A stretch of DNA of 64,000 bases from Mariniphaga anaerophila (GTDB lineage Bacteria > Bacteroidota > Bacteroidia > Bacteroidales > Prolixibacteraceae), in assembly GCF_900129025.1 (NCBI RefSeq), contig NZ_FQUM01000001.1:434001-498000 (forward strand), given 5' to 3'. The notes below the pieces were generated by a model that was not told the origin of the DNA, made no database searches, and saw only the letters and a program-made list of their open reading frames with translations. Shown here one piece after another: positions 7,574-16,634 of this stretch; the stretch's first letter is position 1, and every line of letters begins with the position of its first letter. Position numbers and translations under genes: made by a program.

Positions 7574-10555
7574 TTACATATATATAAGTGCATGCCGCCT
7601 TTTACCATTCATTAGAACTGTAAGGGGTTTTTCAAACTCAACATGCTTAACAAAACCTGTTTCATCCACCAGCTTCTGATGTTTTAAAACATCCATATTC
7701 ATTCTTGCGCTGTTTGTGTTATGAGGAACAGAAAAATAGCCCACATTCATGGAGGTTACATTATGAAAAAAATGCGATCCTAACGAGGCATCCAGCGGGA
7801 AGTTAGGCAGCCCCATTTCCACAATAACCCGTGCTTTCGAAATTTGAGCCCATAACACCGGTATTCCGGTAAACGGATCGCGCGATCCCCACCTGCCGGG
7901 GCCTATTAAAATGTACTCTTTTCCGGTGCTTTCAAAATACTGATTCAGCTTACTAATTTCGGCTGCCATTTGCCGGGTTTTGGTTTTGTCAAATTTATCC
8001 GGATCAATGTAAACAACGTCTTTAATTGTATCAATTCTTCCGTTACCCATTCCGCGCTCCGCATACATAAAAACACGTTCTTCTTCAACCTGATCCAAAT
8101 CGATATCAACCTGCTGCTCGACCCTGATTAGCGGCTTTATCTGCAACAGATAAAATGTTGGCAGCCCGTTTTCCTTCGTATCCAAGTCAAGAGCATATTC
8201 TATTTCCACCGGCGATCCCATTGCTTCTTTGAAAAGCTTCAGCAAAATTTGCAAGGTTTCGGATAGCGGCAAATAATTGTATTTTAAAATATTGGCAAAA
8301 TCGATAACCTTGGGCCCGTCTCCCTGAATACCGGGAACCAAATCGTCATTTTCCATCAAATAAGTAGAAGCAGAATACTCCAGGGTTCCGTCGTTTTCAG
8401 CTTCCCTTATGCGATACTTTTTAACAAATGCATCTTCGCCCCCTGAAACCAAATCAATTTCAGAAACAGACAAATCGATGGCGTAAAAATCTCGCTGGGA
8501 GTTTCGCAGCAAATCGCCAATGGTGGTTGGATTTATGTTGGGATATTTGGGGCAGAACCTGAATGAATTTTCCCCTCCTACAACATACATTCCAAGGCCA
8601 ACGGCGGCCACAGAAAACCCGTCTTCGGGCTGCATGTACGACACCGGGTAATAGTTGTATGACTGCGCCACACCCGAAATAGTCGGGTAGTATTTGTTGT
8701 TATAATTCTGCCCCACAACCTCCTGAATAACCACCGCCATTTTTTCCTCTTCTATTTTATAATGAATGGCTTCGAAATAGGCTTGTGCCGTTTCAGTAAA
8801 AATACTGGAATAAACCAGCTTTACTGCGGTCTCCAACTGATTGTACCTGACTTCAACATCGGGATGGTTATTTGGCAAAAGATACGTGGCATAAACGCCG
8901 GAAAATGGCTGCAACAGCGAATCTTCAAACAACCCGGAAGACCGGACGGCCAGAGGTTTATTTACACGTTTTACATATTCGAGCAGGCGCTCTTTTATTT
9001 TTTCATCAAACTCGGAATCGAGAAAATGCTGACGAATTGAATTGTAATCGTTCAGCGAATAAATATCTTCATATAAATTATTGGTCTCAATAAACTTATC
9101 GAATTCCAGCGCACCAATTACAGCAGTAGCCGGAACCCGAATATTCAGGTCGGGTATCAATTTATGAAAATCGATGTTCTCGATAAAGTTGCAGATAAAC
9201 GCAATTCCACGGCCTTTTCCTCCGAGCGACCCTTTGGCAATGCGAACAATTAACCGCTGGGAATCTACTAACGACGGGTCGAAGTTTACAATCGTTCCTT
9301 TCAACTTTTCAAAACGGGCGGTTTTAAATACGTCCAAGCAAAGCTGACGAAGATCTTCTGCAGACTCGAAATCCTCAGTTTTTATCGGACGTAAACGTTC
9401 TGCCATATTTATTTCACCCCTTGCCATCAACCAGGTTGAAAAAGAATTTCTTTTTCCGTGGTAGAACAACGCTTCTTCCGGAATATCTACGAGCTTATCG
9501 TGAAACTCCTGCAGGTTTTCGGCTTCGGTTATGGGTTTGCCGTCTTTTCCTTTAAATATAAAATTTCCGAAACCAAGCCTTCTGTACAAAAAATTCAGAA
9601 TGTCCATAGACAGGCTTTCTGAATTTTTATCAATAAACTCAGCCTGAATTTCCTTAGCACGCGCGGCATTGGAAATCTCCTGCGACTGCAACAAAACCGG
9701 AATAGGGTATTTAAGTGTGTTCTTGGCATATTTAAGCAGCTCAATTCCTGAGTCGCCATCCTCTACCCCTTCGCGCTCAAACCGAACATCAGAAATCACA
9801 CAAAGCATGTAGCGGCGATAACTGTTAATTACCTGAACAGCCTCTTCGTAAGTATCTACCAAAATAACTTTCGGACGAGCGCGCATCTTCAAAATTTTGT
9901 GCAGTTCGTCTTTAGCGTCTTCCTGCACCAAAATTTGAGTTTGAGTCATAATGGTCGTATAAAGCATTGGTAAATACCGAGAGTAGTATTGAATGCTGTC
10001 TTCTACCAATAAAATCACACGAGAGTTACCGTTCTGAGTATCGCGGGCAACATTCTTTTTGTCCTCGATGTATTTAATCATGGCAAGGAAAACATTGGAG
10101 TTTCCGTTCCACACAAAAATCCGGTCAATAAAATCGAGGTTATGCCCTTCAACCTGAAAATAGCTCAAATCTGCATTGTTGTTTGCCAGCAGCAAAAGTG
10201 GGATTCTCGGGCTCAGGTTACCAATTGAACGAGCTGTTTCTACGGCAGCATTTTTGTCTAACCCGGCCATTACAATTATCAGGTCGAAGTCGCGGTGCTC
10301 AAGTGTCAGCAAAGCGTCTTCGCTTGAGTTTACACTGGTAAAACGTGGTGCGGCATAAAGATTTAACTGCAGGTATTCTCCAAAAATTTTATCGCTGAAT
10401 TGGCCTTCACGAACAATTGTATACGAATCGTAAAGCGTAGCAACCAGCAATACCTCTTTTACTTTGTAAGGCATTAATTCCTGGAAAATATCGCGGTCAG
10501 TTTTCTTTCGTTTATAAATGCTAGCGAGTGTTATATCGTCTATGTTGATATTCAT
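7574..10555 (-). CDS. Receiver-domain / PEP-synthase-like ATP-grasp protein
   Basis: A protein of about 993 residues. The N-terminal third contains two receiver-like alpha/beta modules, roughly residues 30-165 and 178-330; the second has VILLVEDS and CVISDVRF. The middle and C-terminal parts match the ATP-grasp (PPDK_N) domain of PEP synthase and pyruvate phosphate dikinase, with GSLGGKGRG near residue 443 and AVRSSGLFEDS near 537. The phosphohistidine swivel domain and the PEP/pyruvate barrel of true PEP synthases are missing, so it is unlikely to be a complete PpsA. A signalling or regulatory phosphotransfer role is inference. The TTG at 10564 is in frame, but the ATG at 10555 is preferred. 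No kinase neighbours it. Confidence 0.8.
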   Translation of the reverse strand: MNINIDDITLASIYKRKKTDRDIFQELMPYKVKEVLLVATLYDSYTIVREGQFSDKIFGEYLQLNLYAAPRFTSVNSSEDALLTLEHRDFDLIIVMAGLDKNAAVETARSIGNLSPRIPLLLLANNNADLSYFQVEGHNLDFIDRIFVWNGNSNVFLAMIKYIEDKKNVARDTQNGNSRVILLVEDSIQYYSRYLPMLYTTIMTQTQILVQEDAKDELHKILKMRARPKVILVDTYEEAVQVINSYRRYMLCVISDVRFEREGVEDGDSGIELLKYAKNTLKYPIPVLLQSQEISNAARAKEIQAEFIDKNSESLSMDILNFLYRRLGFGNFIFKGKDGKPITEAENLQEFHDKLVDIPEEALFYHGKRNSFSTWLMARGEINMAERLRPIKTEDFESAEDLRQLCLDVFKTARFEKLKGTIVNFDPSLVDSQRLIVRIAKGSLGGKGRGIAFICNFIENIDFHKLIPDLNIRVPATAVIGALEFDKFIETNNLYEDIYSLNDYNSIRQHFLDSEFDEKIKERLLEYVKRVNKPLAVRSSGLFEDSLLQPFSGVYATYLLPNNHPDVEVRYNQLETAVKLVYSSIFTETAQAYFEAIHYKIEEEKMAVVIQEVVGQNYNNKYYPTISGVAQSYNYYPVSYMQPEDGFSVAAVGLGMYVVGGENSFRFCPKYPNINPTTIGDLLRNSQRDFYAIDLSVSEIDLVSGGEDAFVKKYRIREAENDGTLEYSASTYLMENDDLVPGIQGDGPKVIDFANILKYNYLPLSETLQILLKLFKEAMGSPVEIEYALDLDTKENGLPTFYLLQIKPLIRVEQQVDIDLDQVEEERVFMYAERGMGNGRIDTIKDVVYIDPDKFDKTKTRQMAAEISKLNQYFESTGKEYILIGPGRWGSRDPFTGIPVLWAQISKARVIVEMGLPNFPLDASLGSHFFHNVTSMNVGYFSVPHNTNSARMNMDVLKHQKLVDETGFVKHVEFEKPLTVLMNGKRRHALIYM

Positions 10556-10628
10556 AACGTTCAAATTTTAGTCGATGAAATTAGCTATTTTCAGGAAAAC
10601 TACACAGGATTTGCAGCGTTGAAAAATG

Positions 10629-10661
10629 AAAAAGGTTCTGCGATAATTCCAGAACCTTTTC
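10629..10661 (-). terminator. Rho-independent terminator after the serine operon
   Basis: AAAAGGTTCTG and CAGAACCTTTT form an 11-bp stem around a short loop. On the minus strand a T-rich tail follows. It closes the serC-serA-DUF1015 transcript and separates it from the ATP-grasp gene. Confidence 0.75.
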
Positions 10662-10684
10662 CAAATAACTGAATCCTATACGTA

Positions 10685-11935
10685 TTAGTCGAGCTTATGT
10701 ATTACCAGACCAGAGCGCAGTTTGGGTTCAAACCACGTGGTTTTTGGCGGCATTATATTTCCGCTGTCGGCAATGTCAATAAGCTGTTTCATAGACACAG
10801 GATAAAGTGCAAATGCAGCTTTCATTTCGCCCGAGTCCACTCTTTTTTTCAGTTCGCCCAATCCGCGGATGCCTCCAACAAAGTCGATACGTTTTGAGGT
10901 GCGCAAATCGGCAATGCCCAGCAGCGGCTCCAAAACCTGGTTCGACAAAATGGTAACGTCAAGCACGCCAATAGGATCGTTGTCGTTAAACGTTCCTTTG
11001 CGGGCAGTAAGTTTGTACCAGTTGCCACCGAGGTAGAGGCTGAATTCGTGTAAACGGGAAGGTTTGAAAATTTCGGTTCCCACCTTTTCCACATCAAATG
11101 CCTTGCCCAGTTCGGCAAGAAAATCATCTTCGGAATACCCGTTCAAATCGGTTACTACGCGATTGTAGTCGATAATCTGCAACTGGTTGTCCGGGAAATG
11201 AACAGACATAAAATAGTTATACTCTTCATCTCCTGTGTGATTAGGATTCTGGGCTGTCTTTTCAAGTCCGATCCGTGCAGCGGCTGCCGTACGATGATGC
11301 CCGTCGGCAACATAAGTACAGGGAACCTTTGTTTCAAAAAGTTGCTGAATAGCTTTGTTTTTCTCGGCATCGTTTATTACCCAGAAGTGGTGTCCAAACC
11401 CATCTTCCGCGGTAAAATTATAATCGGGTTCGTTTTCCTTAACAACTTCTTCTACAATGGCGTCGATTTCGGGAACCGCTTTGTAGGCGAAAAAAACAGG
11501 CTCAATATTGGCATTCAGGTACCGGGTAAGCACCATTCTGTCTTCTTCTTTTTCTGGGCGTGTAAGTTCGTGTTTTTTTATGAGGCCTTTTTCGTAATCG
11601 GCACACGACGCGCCACCAACAATTCCGTACTGGGTACGGCCGTTCATGGTTTGAGCATAAATGTAGTATTTTGCCTCTTCTTCCTGAACAAGCCAACCTT
11701 TTTCCTGGAATTTCTCAAAGTTTTCCTGTGCCTTTTTATAAACGGTTTCAGAGTGAATATCTTCCACTCCGGGGCATTCAATCTCTGCGCGGGTAATGCG
11801 CAACAACGATTTCTCTTTTCCGTTGGCCATTTGCGCTGCCTCCTCAGAGTTCATAACATCGTAAGGAAGGCACGCCAGTTCTTCAACTATTTCTTTAGGA
11901 GGCCGCAGCCCCCTGAATGGTTTTACATTTGCCAT
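10685..11935 (-). CDS. DUF1015 domain-containing protein
   Basis: A 416-residue cytoplasmic protein of the DUF1015 family. The family signature ADGHHRTAAAARIG is present in the middle, and the N-terminus MANVKPFRGLRPP is typical. The biochemical role is not established. It follows serA by 6 nt and serC further upstream, an arrangement I recall as recurrent in Bacteroidota, which suggests a link to serine metabolism (for example a serine or phosphoserine side activity). That link is inference from context only. Confidence 0.85.
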   Translation of the reverse strand: MANVKPFRGLRPPKEIVEELACLPYDVMNSEEAAQMANGKEKSLLRITRAEIECPGVEDIHSETVYKKAQENFEKFQEKGWLVQEEEAKYYIYAQTMNGRTQYGIVGGASCADYEKGLIKKHELTRPEKEEDRMVLTRYLNANIEPVFFAYKAVPEIDAIVEEVVKENEPDYNFTAEDGFGHHFWVINDAEKNKAIQQLFETKVPCTYVADGHHRTAAAARIGLEKTAQNPNHTGDEEYNYFMSVHFPDNQLQIIDYNRVVTDLNGYSEDDFLAELGKAFDVEKVGTEIFKPSRLHEFSLYLGGNWYKLTARKGTFNDNDPIGVLDVTILSNQVLEPLLGIADLRTSKRIDFVGGIRGLGELKKRVDSGEMKAAFALYPVSMKQLIDIADSGNIMPPKTTWFEPKLRSGLVIHKLD

Positions 11936-11941
11936 ATTTTT

Positions 11942-12868
11942 CTATTTGTTCACCTGGTAAGAAGTGTCACCTTTTTCAAAAAAAGCAACAATTTGCTCAG
12001 CAGCAGCCACTCCGGCGTTAATATTGGCCTCGGCAGTTTGGGCGCCTGCTTTTTTAGGCGTAAAAAAGTAACGTCCACTAAACTTCTCAGCAAATTCTTT
12101 CTCACAGTCAGGCGTAAGGTCCGACATATATTTAATGTTCGGTTTTTCTTCCATTATTTTCACCAGGTCGGGTTCATTAACCACCTCTTTCCTGGCAGTA
12201 TTTACAATAACAGCGCCGTCTTTCAGATGTTTCATCACCTGGTAACTCACAGATTTTATGTGCTCACCACGCGCCGGAACGTGAATAGAAACAACATCGC
12301 TTTTTTCGTAAAGCTGTTCCAGCGATTTGGTAACTTTTAATCCGATAGCCGCCGCAGCGCCTTTACTGTAACGAGTATAAACAATAACTTTCATGCCTAA
12401 GGCACGAGCGATTCGAAAAACATTTCTAGCCACATAACCGAACCCGTGCAACCCGAGTGTGCGGCCGCGCAACTCGCTGCCGGGTTTTCCGCTGAACATC
12501 TCACGGATGCCTAAAATTGCAAGTCCGATAGCCAGCTCTGCAACAGCGTTGGAGTTCTGGCCGGGAGTGTTCATTACCACTACGCCTTTTGCAGTGGCGG
12601 CACTGCAATCCACGTTGTCGTAACCGGCACCGGCCCGTACGACGATTTTCAATTTCGGGGCGACATCAAAAACTTCGGCATCTACTTTATCACTTCTGAC
12701 GATTAATGCATCGGCATCGGCAACGGCCTGAAGTAATTGACTCCTGTCAGTATAGTTTTCAAGCAAAACAAGGTCATACTCCTTTTCTTCTTTCTCGAAA
12801 ATTTTACTGATTTTTTTTATTGCCACAGGGGCAAACGGTTTTTCGGTAGCAACTAAAATTTTTCTCAT
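11942..12868 (-). CDS. serA: D-3-phosphoglycerate dehydrogenase, Lys-type
   Basis: A 308-residue D-2-hydroxyacid dehydrogenase without a C-terminal ACT domain. It oxidises 3-phosphoglycerate to 3-phosphohydroxypyruvate, the first step of serine synthesis. The NAD-binding glycine motif is GLHGFGYVARNV. Where most family members have the catalytic histidine in a PHIGA-type motif, this protein has TPKKAGAQTAEAN, with lysine at that position. Such Lys-type (type III-K) enzymes are known from Bacteroides and Entamoeba. A GTG directly precedes the chosen ATG at 12868. It lies downstream of serC, separated by a hairpin. Confidence 0.92.
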   Translation of the reverse strand: MRKILVATEKPFAPVAIKKISKIFEKEEKEYDLVLLENYTDRSQLLQAVADADALIVRSDKVDAEVFDVAPKLKIVVRAGAGYDNVDCSAATAKGVVVMNTPGQNSNAVAELAIGLAILGIREMFSGKPGSELRGRTLGLHGFGYVARNVFRIARALGMKVIVYTRYSKGAAAAIGLKVTKSLEQLYEKSDVVSIHVPARGEHIKSVSYQVMKHLKDGAVIVNTARKEVVNEPDLVKIMEEKPNIKYMSDLTPDCEKEFAEKFSGRYFFTPKKAGAQTAEANINAGVAAAEQIVAFFEKGDTSYQVNK

Positions 12869-12887
12869 CACTCAAATTTTTACCATA

Positions 12888-12917
12888 AAAAAATGCAGGA
12901 CTTACCCTGCATTTTTA
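12888..12917 (-). terminator. Hairpin between serC and serA (attenuator-like)
   Basis: AAATGCAGG and CCTGCATTT form a 9-bp stem with a 6-nt loop immediately after the serC stop codon, followed on the minus strand by a short T-rich/A-rich stretch. It resembles a terminator but lies inside an apparent operon, so it may lower serA and DUF1015 expression relative to serC or stabilise the serC 3' end. Confidence 0.5.
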
Positions 12918-13988
12918 TTATTTATTTTTTTCGAAATCCTGCATGGCTTCAACCAGAGCTTTAACGCTTTCTACCGGCATAGCGTTGTAAATGGAAGCTC
13001 TGAACCCTCCGACAGAACGGTGTCCTTTAATTCCGACCATTCCTTTTGAAGTGGCAAAATCCAGAAAATCTTTTTCCAGCTCAGCGTAATCAGGCGCCAT
13101 CACAAAAGTAACGTTCATGCGTGAACGGTCTTCCGGATTGGCAACTGTAGGAACAAACAGTTTGTTCCTGTCCAACTCGCTGTAAAGGATATTTGCTTTT
13201 TCGATGTTTACTTTTTCCATGGCTTCAACTCCGCCGTTTTCTTTCAGCCAGCGCAAAGTCTGCAAGCTTGCAAAAACAGGCAGCGTAGCCGGTGTGTTAA
13301 ACATGGAGCCGGCATTGATGTGAGTCTGGTAATTCAGCATGGTCGGAATTTGGCGTTCAACTTTTCCGAGTGCATCATCTTTTACAATTACCAGGGTAGC
13401 ACCAGACGGACCAAGATTCTTCTGTGCTCCGGCATAAATAAGGTTGTATTTGGCTACGTCAATCGGATGGCTGAAAATATCTGACGACATGTCGGCTACA
13501 AGCGGAACATTCACTTCAGGTTCTTTCAGCAATTCTGTACCAAATATGGTATTGTTTGATGTAATGTGTAAATAATCAACATCATCAGGAACATCAAAAC
13601 CCTTTGGGATATAATTAAAGTTAGCATCTTTTGATGATGCGACCTCAACTACTTCACCAAAAAGTTTAGCTTCTTTAATAGCTTTTGACGACCACGCACC
13701 TGTGTTCAGATAGGCTGCCTTTTTTCCCATTAAATTATATGGCACCATTAAAAACTGCAGACTGGCACCCCCCTGAAGAAAAAGTACAGAATAACCTTCA
13801 GGAACGTGAAGCAGCTCTTTTACCAAAGCCATTGCTTCGTCCATAACTGCAACAAACTCTTTGCTCCGGTGAGACACTTCCATTACAGAAAGCCCAGTAC
13901 CGGCAAAGTTAATTACAGCTTCGGCTGTTTTTTCTTTGGTAAACTCGGGTAAAATTGAGGGTCCCGCATAAAAATTGTGTTTCTTCAT
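12918..13988 (-). CDS. serC: Phosphoserine aminotransferase
   Basis: A 356-residue class V aminotransferase that converts 3-phosphohydroxypyruvate and glutamate to phosphoserine and 2-oxoglutarate using PLP. The N-terminus [11 protein letters not shown] is diagnostic, and the PLP-binding lysine is Lys190 in [11 protein letters not shown]. The length matches the family. It is the first gene of the serC-serA-DUF1015 operon and is preceded by 289 nt in which I see no other gene. A phosphoserine phosphatase is not in the window. Confidence 0.96.
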   Translation of the reverse strand: MKKHNFYAGPSILPEFTKEKTAEAVINFAGTGLSVMEVSHRSKEFVAVMDEAMALVKELLHVPEGYSVLFLQGGASLQFLMVPYNLMGKKAAYLNTGAWSSKAIKEAKLFGEVVEVASSKDANFNYIPKGFDVPDDVDYLHITSNNTIFGTELLKEPEVNVPLVADMSSDIFSHPIDVAKYNLIYAGAQKNLGPSGATLVIVKDDALGKVERQIPTMLNYQTHINAGSMFNTPATLPVFASLQTLRWLKENGGVEAMEKVNIEKANILYSELDRNKLFVPTVANPEDRSRMNVTFVMAPDYAELEKDFLDFATSKGMVGIKGHRSVGGFRASIYNAMPVESVKALVEAMQDFEKNK

Positions 13989-14277
13989 TCTTCCAACTTT
14001 TTAGGTGAATTAATAAAATCTTCCTTCACAAACACCCGGTTCAAATTTCGCCAAACACAGGTGATTTGTAGATGAGAAAAATCAATATCAGTAATTAAAA
14101 TTTGAGTTCTATAACATAGATAAACTGCATAAAAGAATTGAACCGAATTTTAGTTTCAGGGCAAATCAAATTACGAGCAGTTTTCTCCTTCAATTCAAAC
14201 ACAAATTTATTCGATTCTGAATAAGAATGCCACTTTTTAAAAAGAAAAAAGAAAAACGGGGGTTATTTAAGCAAGAA

Positions 14278-15360
14278 TTAAATAAATGGTAATTTAACTA
14301 TTTCAGCAGGAATTGTTTTATTTCGTATTTTAACATAAATGGCGGTACCAAAAGCAGCATACTCGCGGGCAACGTATCCCAGGCCTATTCCCTTGCCCAG
14401 CACCGGAGACATGGTTCCGGAAGTAACATTTCCGATAACATTTCCGTCTGAATCTGCCAGTTCGTAGCCGTGTCGCGGAATTCCTTTTTCCAGCAAAACA
14501 AAACCACGCAGCCTGCGCGAAACGCCTTCTGTTTTCTGCATCATCAGAAAATCGCGATCGATAAACCGCCTGCCGTTATTAAATTTTGTAATCCACCCCA
14601 ATCCTGCTTCAATGGGCGATGTTGTGTCGTCAATATCGTTTCCGTAAAGGCAGAAACCCATTTCCAGCCGCAGCGTATCGCGGGCTCCAAGGCCAATCGG
14701 TTTTATGCCGAATTCTTCTCCTGCCTCAAAAACGGCATTCCATAATTTCAGAACATCTTCGTTTTTGCAATAGAGTTCGAAACCGCCGGCTCCGGTGTAT
14801 CCGGTGGCAGAAATTATTACGTCTTTTATTCCGGCAATTTCACCGGTAACAAAGCTGTAAAACTTAATTTCGTTCAAATTGACACTTGTAAGTTTCTGCA
14901 ATGTTTTTTCGGCATCGGGCCCCTGCACGGCCAACTGACTAAATGAGTCCGAAACATTTTCTAGTTCGGCACCGCAGTCGTTGTTCTCGTTTACCCATTT
15001 CCAGTCTTTCTGAATATTGGAAGCGTTAACAACCATTAAATACTCCTCTGCACCAAAACAATACACCAAAAAATCGTCCACAATGCCGCCTTTTCCGTTG
15101 GGAAAACAGGTGTACTGTGCCTGGCCCGGACGAATGGTTGACGCATCGTTTGAAGAAACTTTTTGCACCAACTCCAGCGCTTTGGGCCCTTTCACCCAGA
15201 ATTCACCCATATGGGAAACGTCAAAAACTCCCACAGCGTTGCGCACAGTCATGTGCTCATTTCTTATTCCGCTGTATTCAATTGGCATCTCGTAACCGGC
15301 AAATTCTACCATTTTTGCCCCGGCATTTTTATGTGTTGTATTTAATGCTGTCAGTTTCAT
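14278..15360 (-). CDS. gcvT: Glycine cleavage system T protein (aminomethyltransferase)
   Basis: From ATG at 15360 the protein has 360 residues. It transfers the methylene group from aminomethyl-GcvH to tetrahydrofolate, releasing ammonia. Typical stretches are [16 protein letters not shown] at the N-terminus, [11 protein letters not shown], and the folate-site region [15 protein letters not shown]. An in-frame TTG at 15369 would add three residues but is not needed. It is monocistronic here; gcvH and gcvP are not in the window. It fits functionally with the adjacent serine operon, because both supply one-carbon units. Confidence 0.95.
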   Translation of the reverse strand: MKLTALNTTHKNAGAKMVEFAGYEMPIEYSGIRNEHMTVRNAVGVFDVSHMGEFWVKGPKALELVQKVSSNDASTIRPGQAQYTCFPNGKGGIVDDFLVYCFGAEEYLMVVNASNIQKDWKWVNENNDCGAELENVSDSFSQLAVQGPDAEKTLQKLTSVNLNEIKFYSFVTGEIAGIKDVIISATGYTGAGGFELYCKNEDVLKLWNAVFEAGEEFGIKPIGLGARDTLRLEMGFCLYGNDIDDTTSPIEAGLGWITKFNNGRRFIDRDFLMMQKTEGVSRRLRGFVLLEKGIPRHGYELADSDGNVIGNVTSGTMSPVLGKGIGLGYVAREYAAFGTAIYVKIRNKTIPAEIVKLPFI

Positions 15361-15382
15361 TTTTATCAAATATATAATTGTG

Positions 15383-15390
15383 CAAATCTA
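15383..15390 (-). promoter_or_regulatory. Promoter -7 box for gcvT
   Basis: The minus strand carries TAGATTTG, a perfect TAnnTTTG box, about 23 nt upstream of the ATG at 15360. No clear TTTG lies at the expected upstream distance, so only the -7 element is supported. Confidence 0.35.
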
Positions 15391-15491
15391 ATAGTTTCGA
15401 TCAATTTTCTTACATGAAATATATCATCGTTTTCGGCAATGATAATCAATAAAAAAAATATAAATTGTGCCCAAAACTTTTCTAGAGATAA

Positions 15492-15851
15492 ATGGACGGA
15501 CAATTTAAGCATATTAGCCTGGATTACCTTAATGAGATATCCGGAGGCGATAATAATTTCAAAAAGGAACTGATTGAGATTTTCGTCAAACAGATTCCTG
15601 AATTTATGAAAAACCTGCACCAATTCCTTATTGAAAAAGAGATTGAAAACCTTGCAAAAGAAGCACATACCGCAAAGTCATCAGTACTTATTTTTATGAT
15701 GGAAGAGACCGGCAAAAACCTAAAGAAAATTCAACTGCTGGCTGAAAACAACCAGACAGAAGAGATCCATTCACTGCTTCAAAATGTAGAAACAGAACTT
15801 AACGGGGCATCAAAAGAGTTAAACGAATTTTTGACTGAGCTGAAAGTTTAA
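15492..15851 (+). CDS. Stand-alone Hpt (histidine phosphotransfer) protein
   Basis: A 119-residue, all-helical protein with the Hpt signature EAHTAKSSVLIF. His59 is the predicted phospho-acceptor, followed by the conserved Lys-Ser-Ser. Such proteins relay phosphate between hybrid histidine kinases and response regulators. No kinase or regulator lies nearby, so its partners must be encoded elsewhere. It is divergent from gcvT (131 nt apart) and convergent with the reductase gene (6 nt apart). Confidence 0.85.
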   Translation: MDGQFKHISLDYLNEISGGDNNFKKELIEIFVKQIPEFMKNLHQFLIEKEIENLAKEAHTAKSSVLIFMMEETGKNLKKIQLLAENNQTEEIHSLLQNVETELNGASKELNEFLTELKV

Positions 15852-15857
15852 GCCGTT

Positions 15858-16577
15858 TCAGGAAGCGCTGTTGCTCTCGTGCAACCCGCATTCTTTCCCG
15901 GAATTTTGTTCCCACCACCAACGTCCGGCACGAAAATCCTCTCCCGGCCTGATGGCTCTTGTGCATGGTTCGCAACCAATGCTAACAAATCCTTTATCGT
16001 GTAAAACGTTGTACGGAACATTATTTTCCTTAACATATTGTTTTACGTCATCCAGGCTCCATTCCAGCAAAGGGTTGTATTTAATAATTCTGTTGCCTGC
16101 ATCCCATTCAAAATCGTGCAGTCCGCTCCGATTAGCCGACTGAGAAGCACGAAGTCCCGTAATCCAAACCTCATGGCTTTCCAAAGCACGTTTCAACGGA
16201 ACAACTTTCCGGATAAAACAGCATTGTTTCCTGTTTTCAACCGACTCGTAAAAACTGAACGGGCCTTTTTCGTCCAGCATTTTTTCCACTTCGGCAGTCG
16301 GAGGAAAATATACTTTTATGGTTTTCCCGTATTTCTCCACCGTACTTCTGAAAACTTTGTAAGTTTCTTCGAACATCCGCCCGGTATCGAGAGTAACCAC
16401 TTCAACGGGCAAATCGTTTTTAAAAATAATGTCGGTAATCACCTGATCTTCGTAACCAAAACTTGTGGTAAACACAACTTTTCCACGATGGTTTTCCAAA
16501 AGATATTTCAGTTTATCGACAATGGATTTCCCCTTTAAACTTGTGTTTATTTGTTGAACTGCTGCTTTTCCGTCCAT
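15858..16577 (-). CDS. cysH: Assimilatory APS/PAPS reductase, Fe-S type
   Basis: From ATG at 16577 the protein has 239 residues. It reduces activated sulfate to sulfite using thioredoxin. The catalytic cysteine is in the C-terminal ECGLH (Cys230). Two further pairs, Cys119-Cys120 (KQCCFIRK) and Cys202-Cys205 (GCEPC), are the ligands of a [4Fe-4S] cluster. This marks the adenylyl-sulfate (APS) reductase branch rather than cluster-free PAPS reductases. An in-frame TTG at 16613 would add 12 residues. It is the last gene of a minus-strand run behind the RlmI-like gene (57 nt gap). It links to sulfur handling, with the exporters near 1-2.5 kb. Confidence 0.92.
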   Translation of the reverse strand: MDGKAAVQQINTSLKGKSIVDKLKYLLENHRGKVVFTTSFGYEDQVITDIIFKNDLPVEVVTLDTGRMFEETYKVFRSTVEKYGKTIKVYFPPTAEVEKMLDEKGPFSFYESVENRKQCCFIRKVVPLKRALESHEVWITGLRASQSANRSGLHDFEWDAGNRIIKYNPLLEWSLDDVKQYVKENNVPYNVLHDKGFVSIGCEPCTRAIRPGEDFRAGRWWWEQNSGKECGLHESNSAS

Positions 16578-16634
16578 AGCGTCAAAAGTTTTTTTCGATG
16601 AATTAATTTGCAAATATAACTATTGCAGAATAAG

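Noticed and set aside
11198-12340. 380-codon plus-strand frame
   Set aside because: It runs antisense to DUF1015 and serA, lacks any recognisable domain, and has cysteine/phenylalanine-rich shadow composition.
13989-14277. Possible tRNA-like GGTTCAAAT motif upstream of serC
   Set aside because: No acceptor stem or cloverleaf could be built around it.
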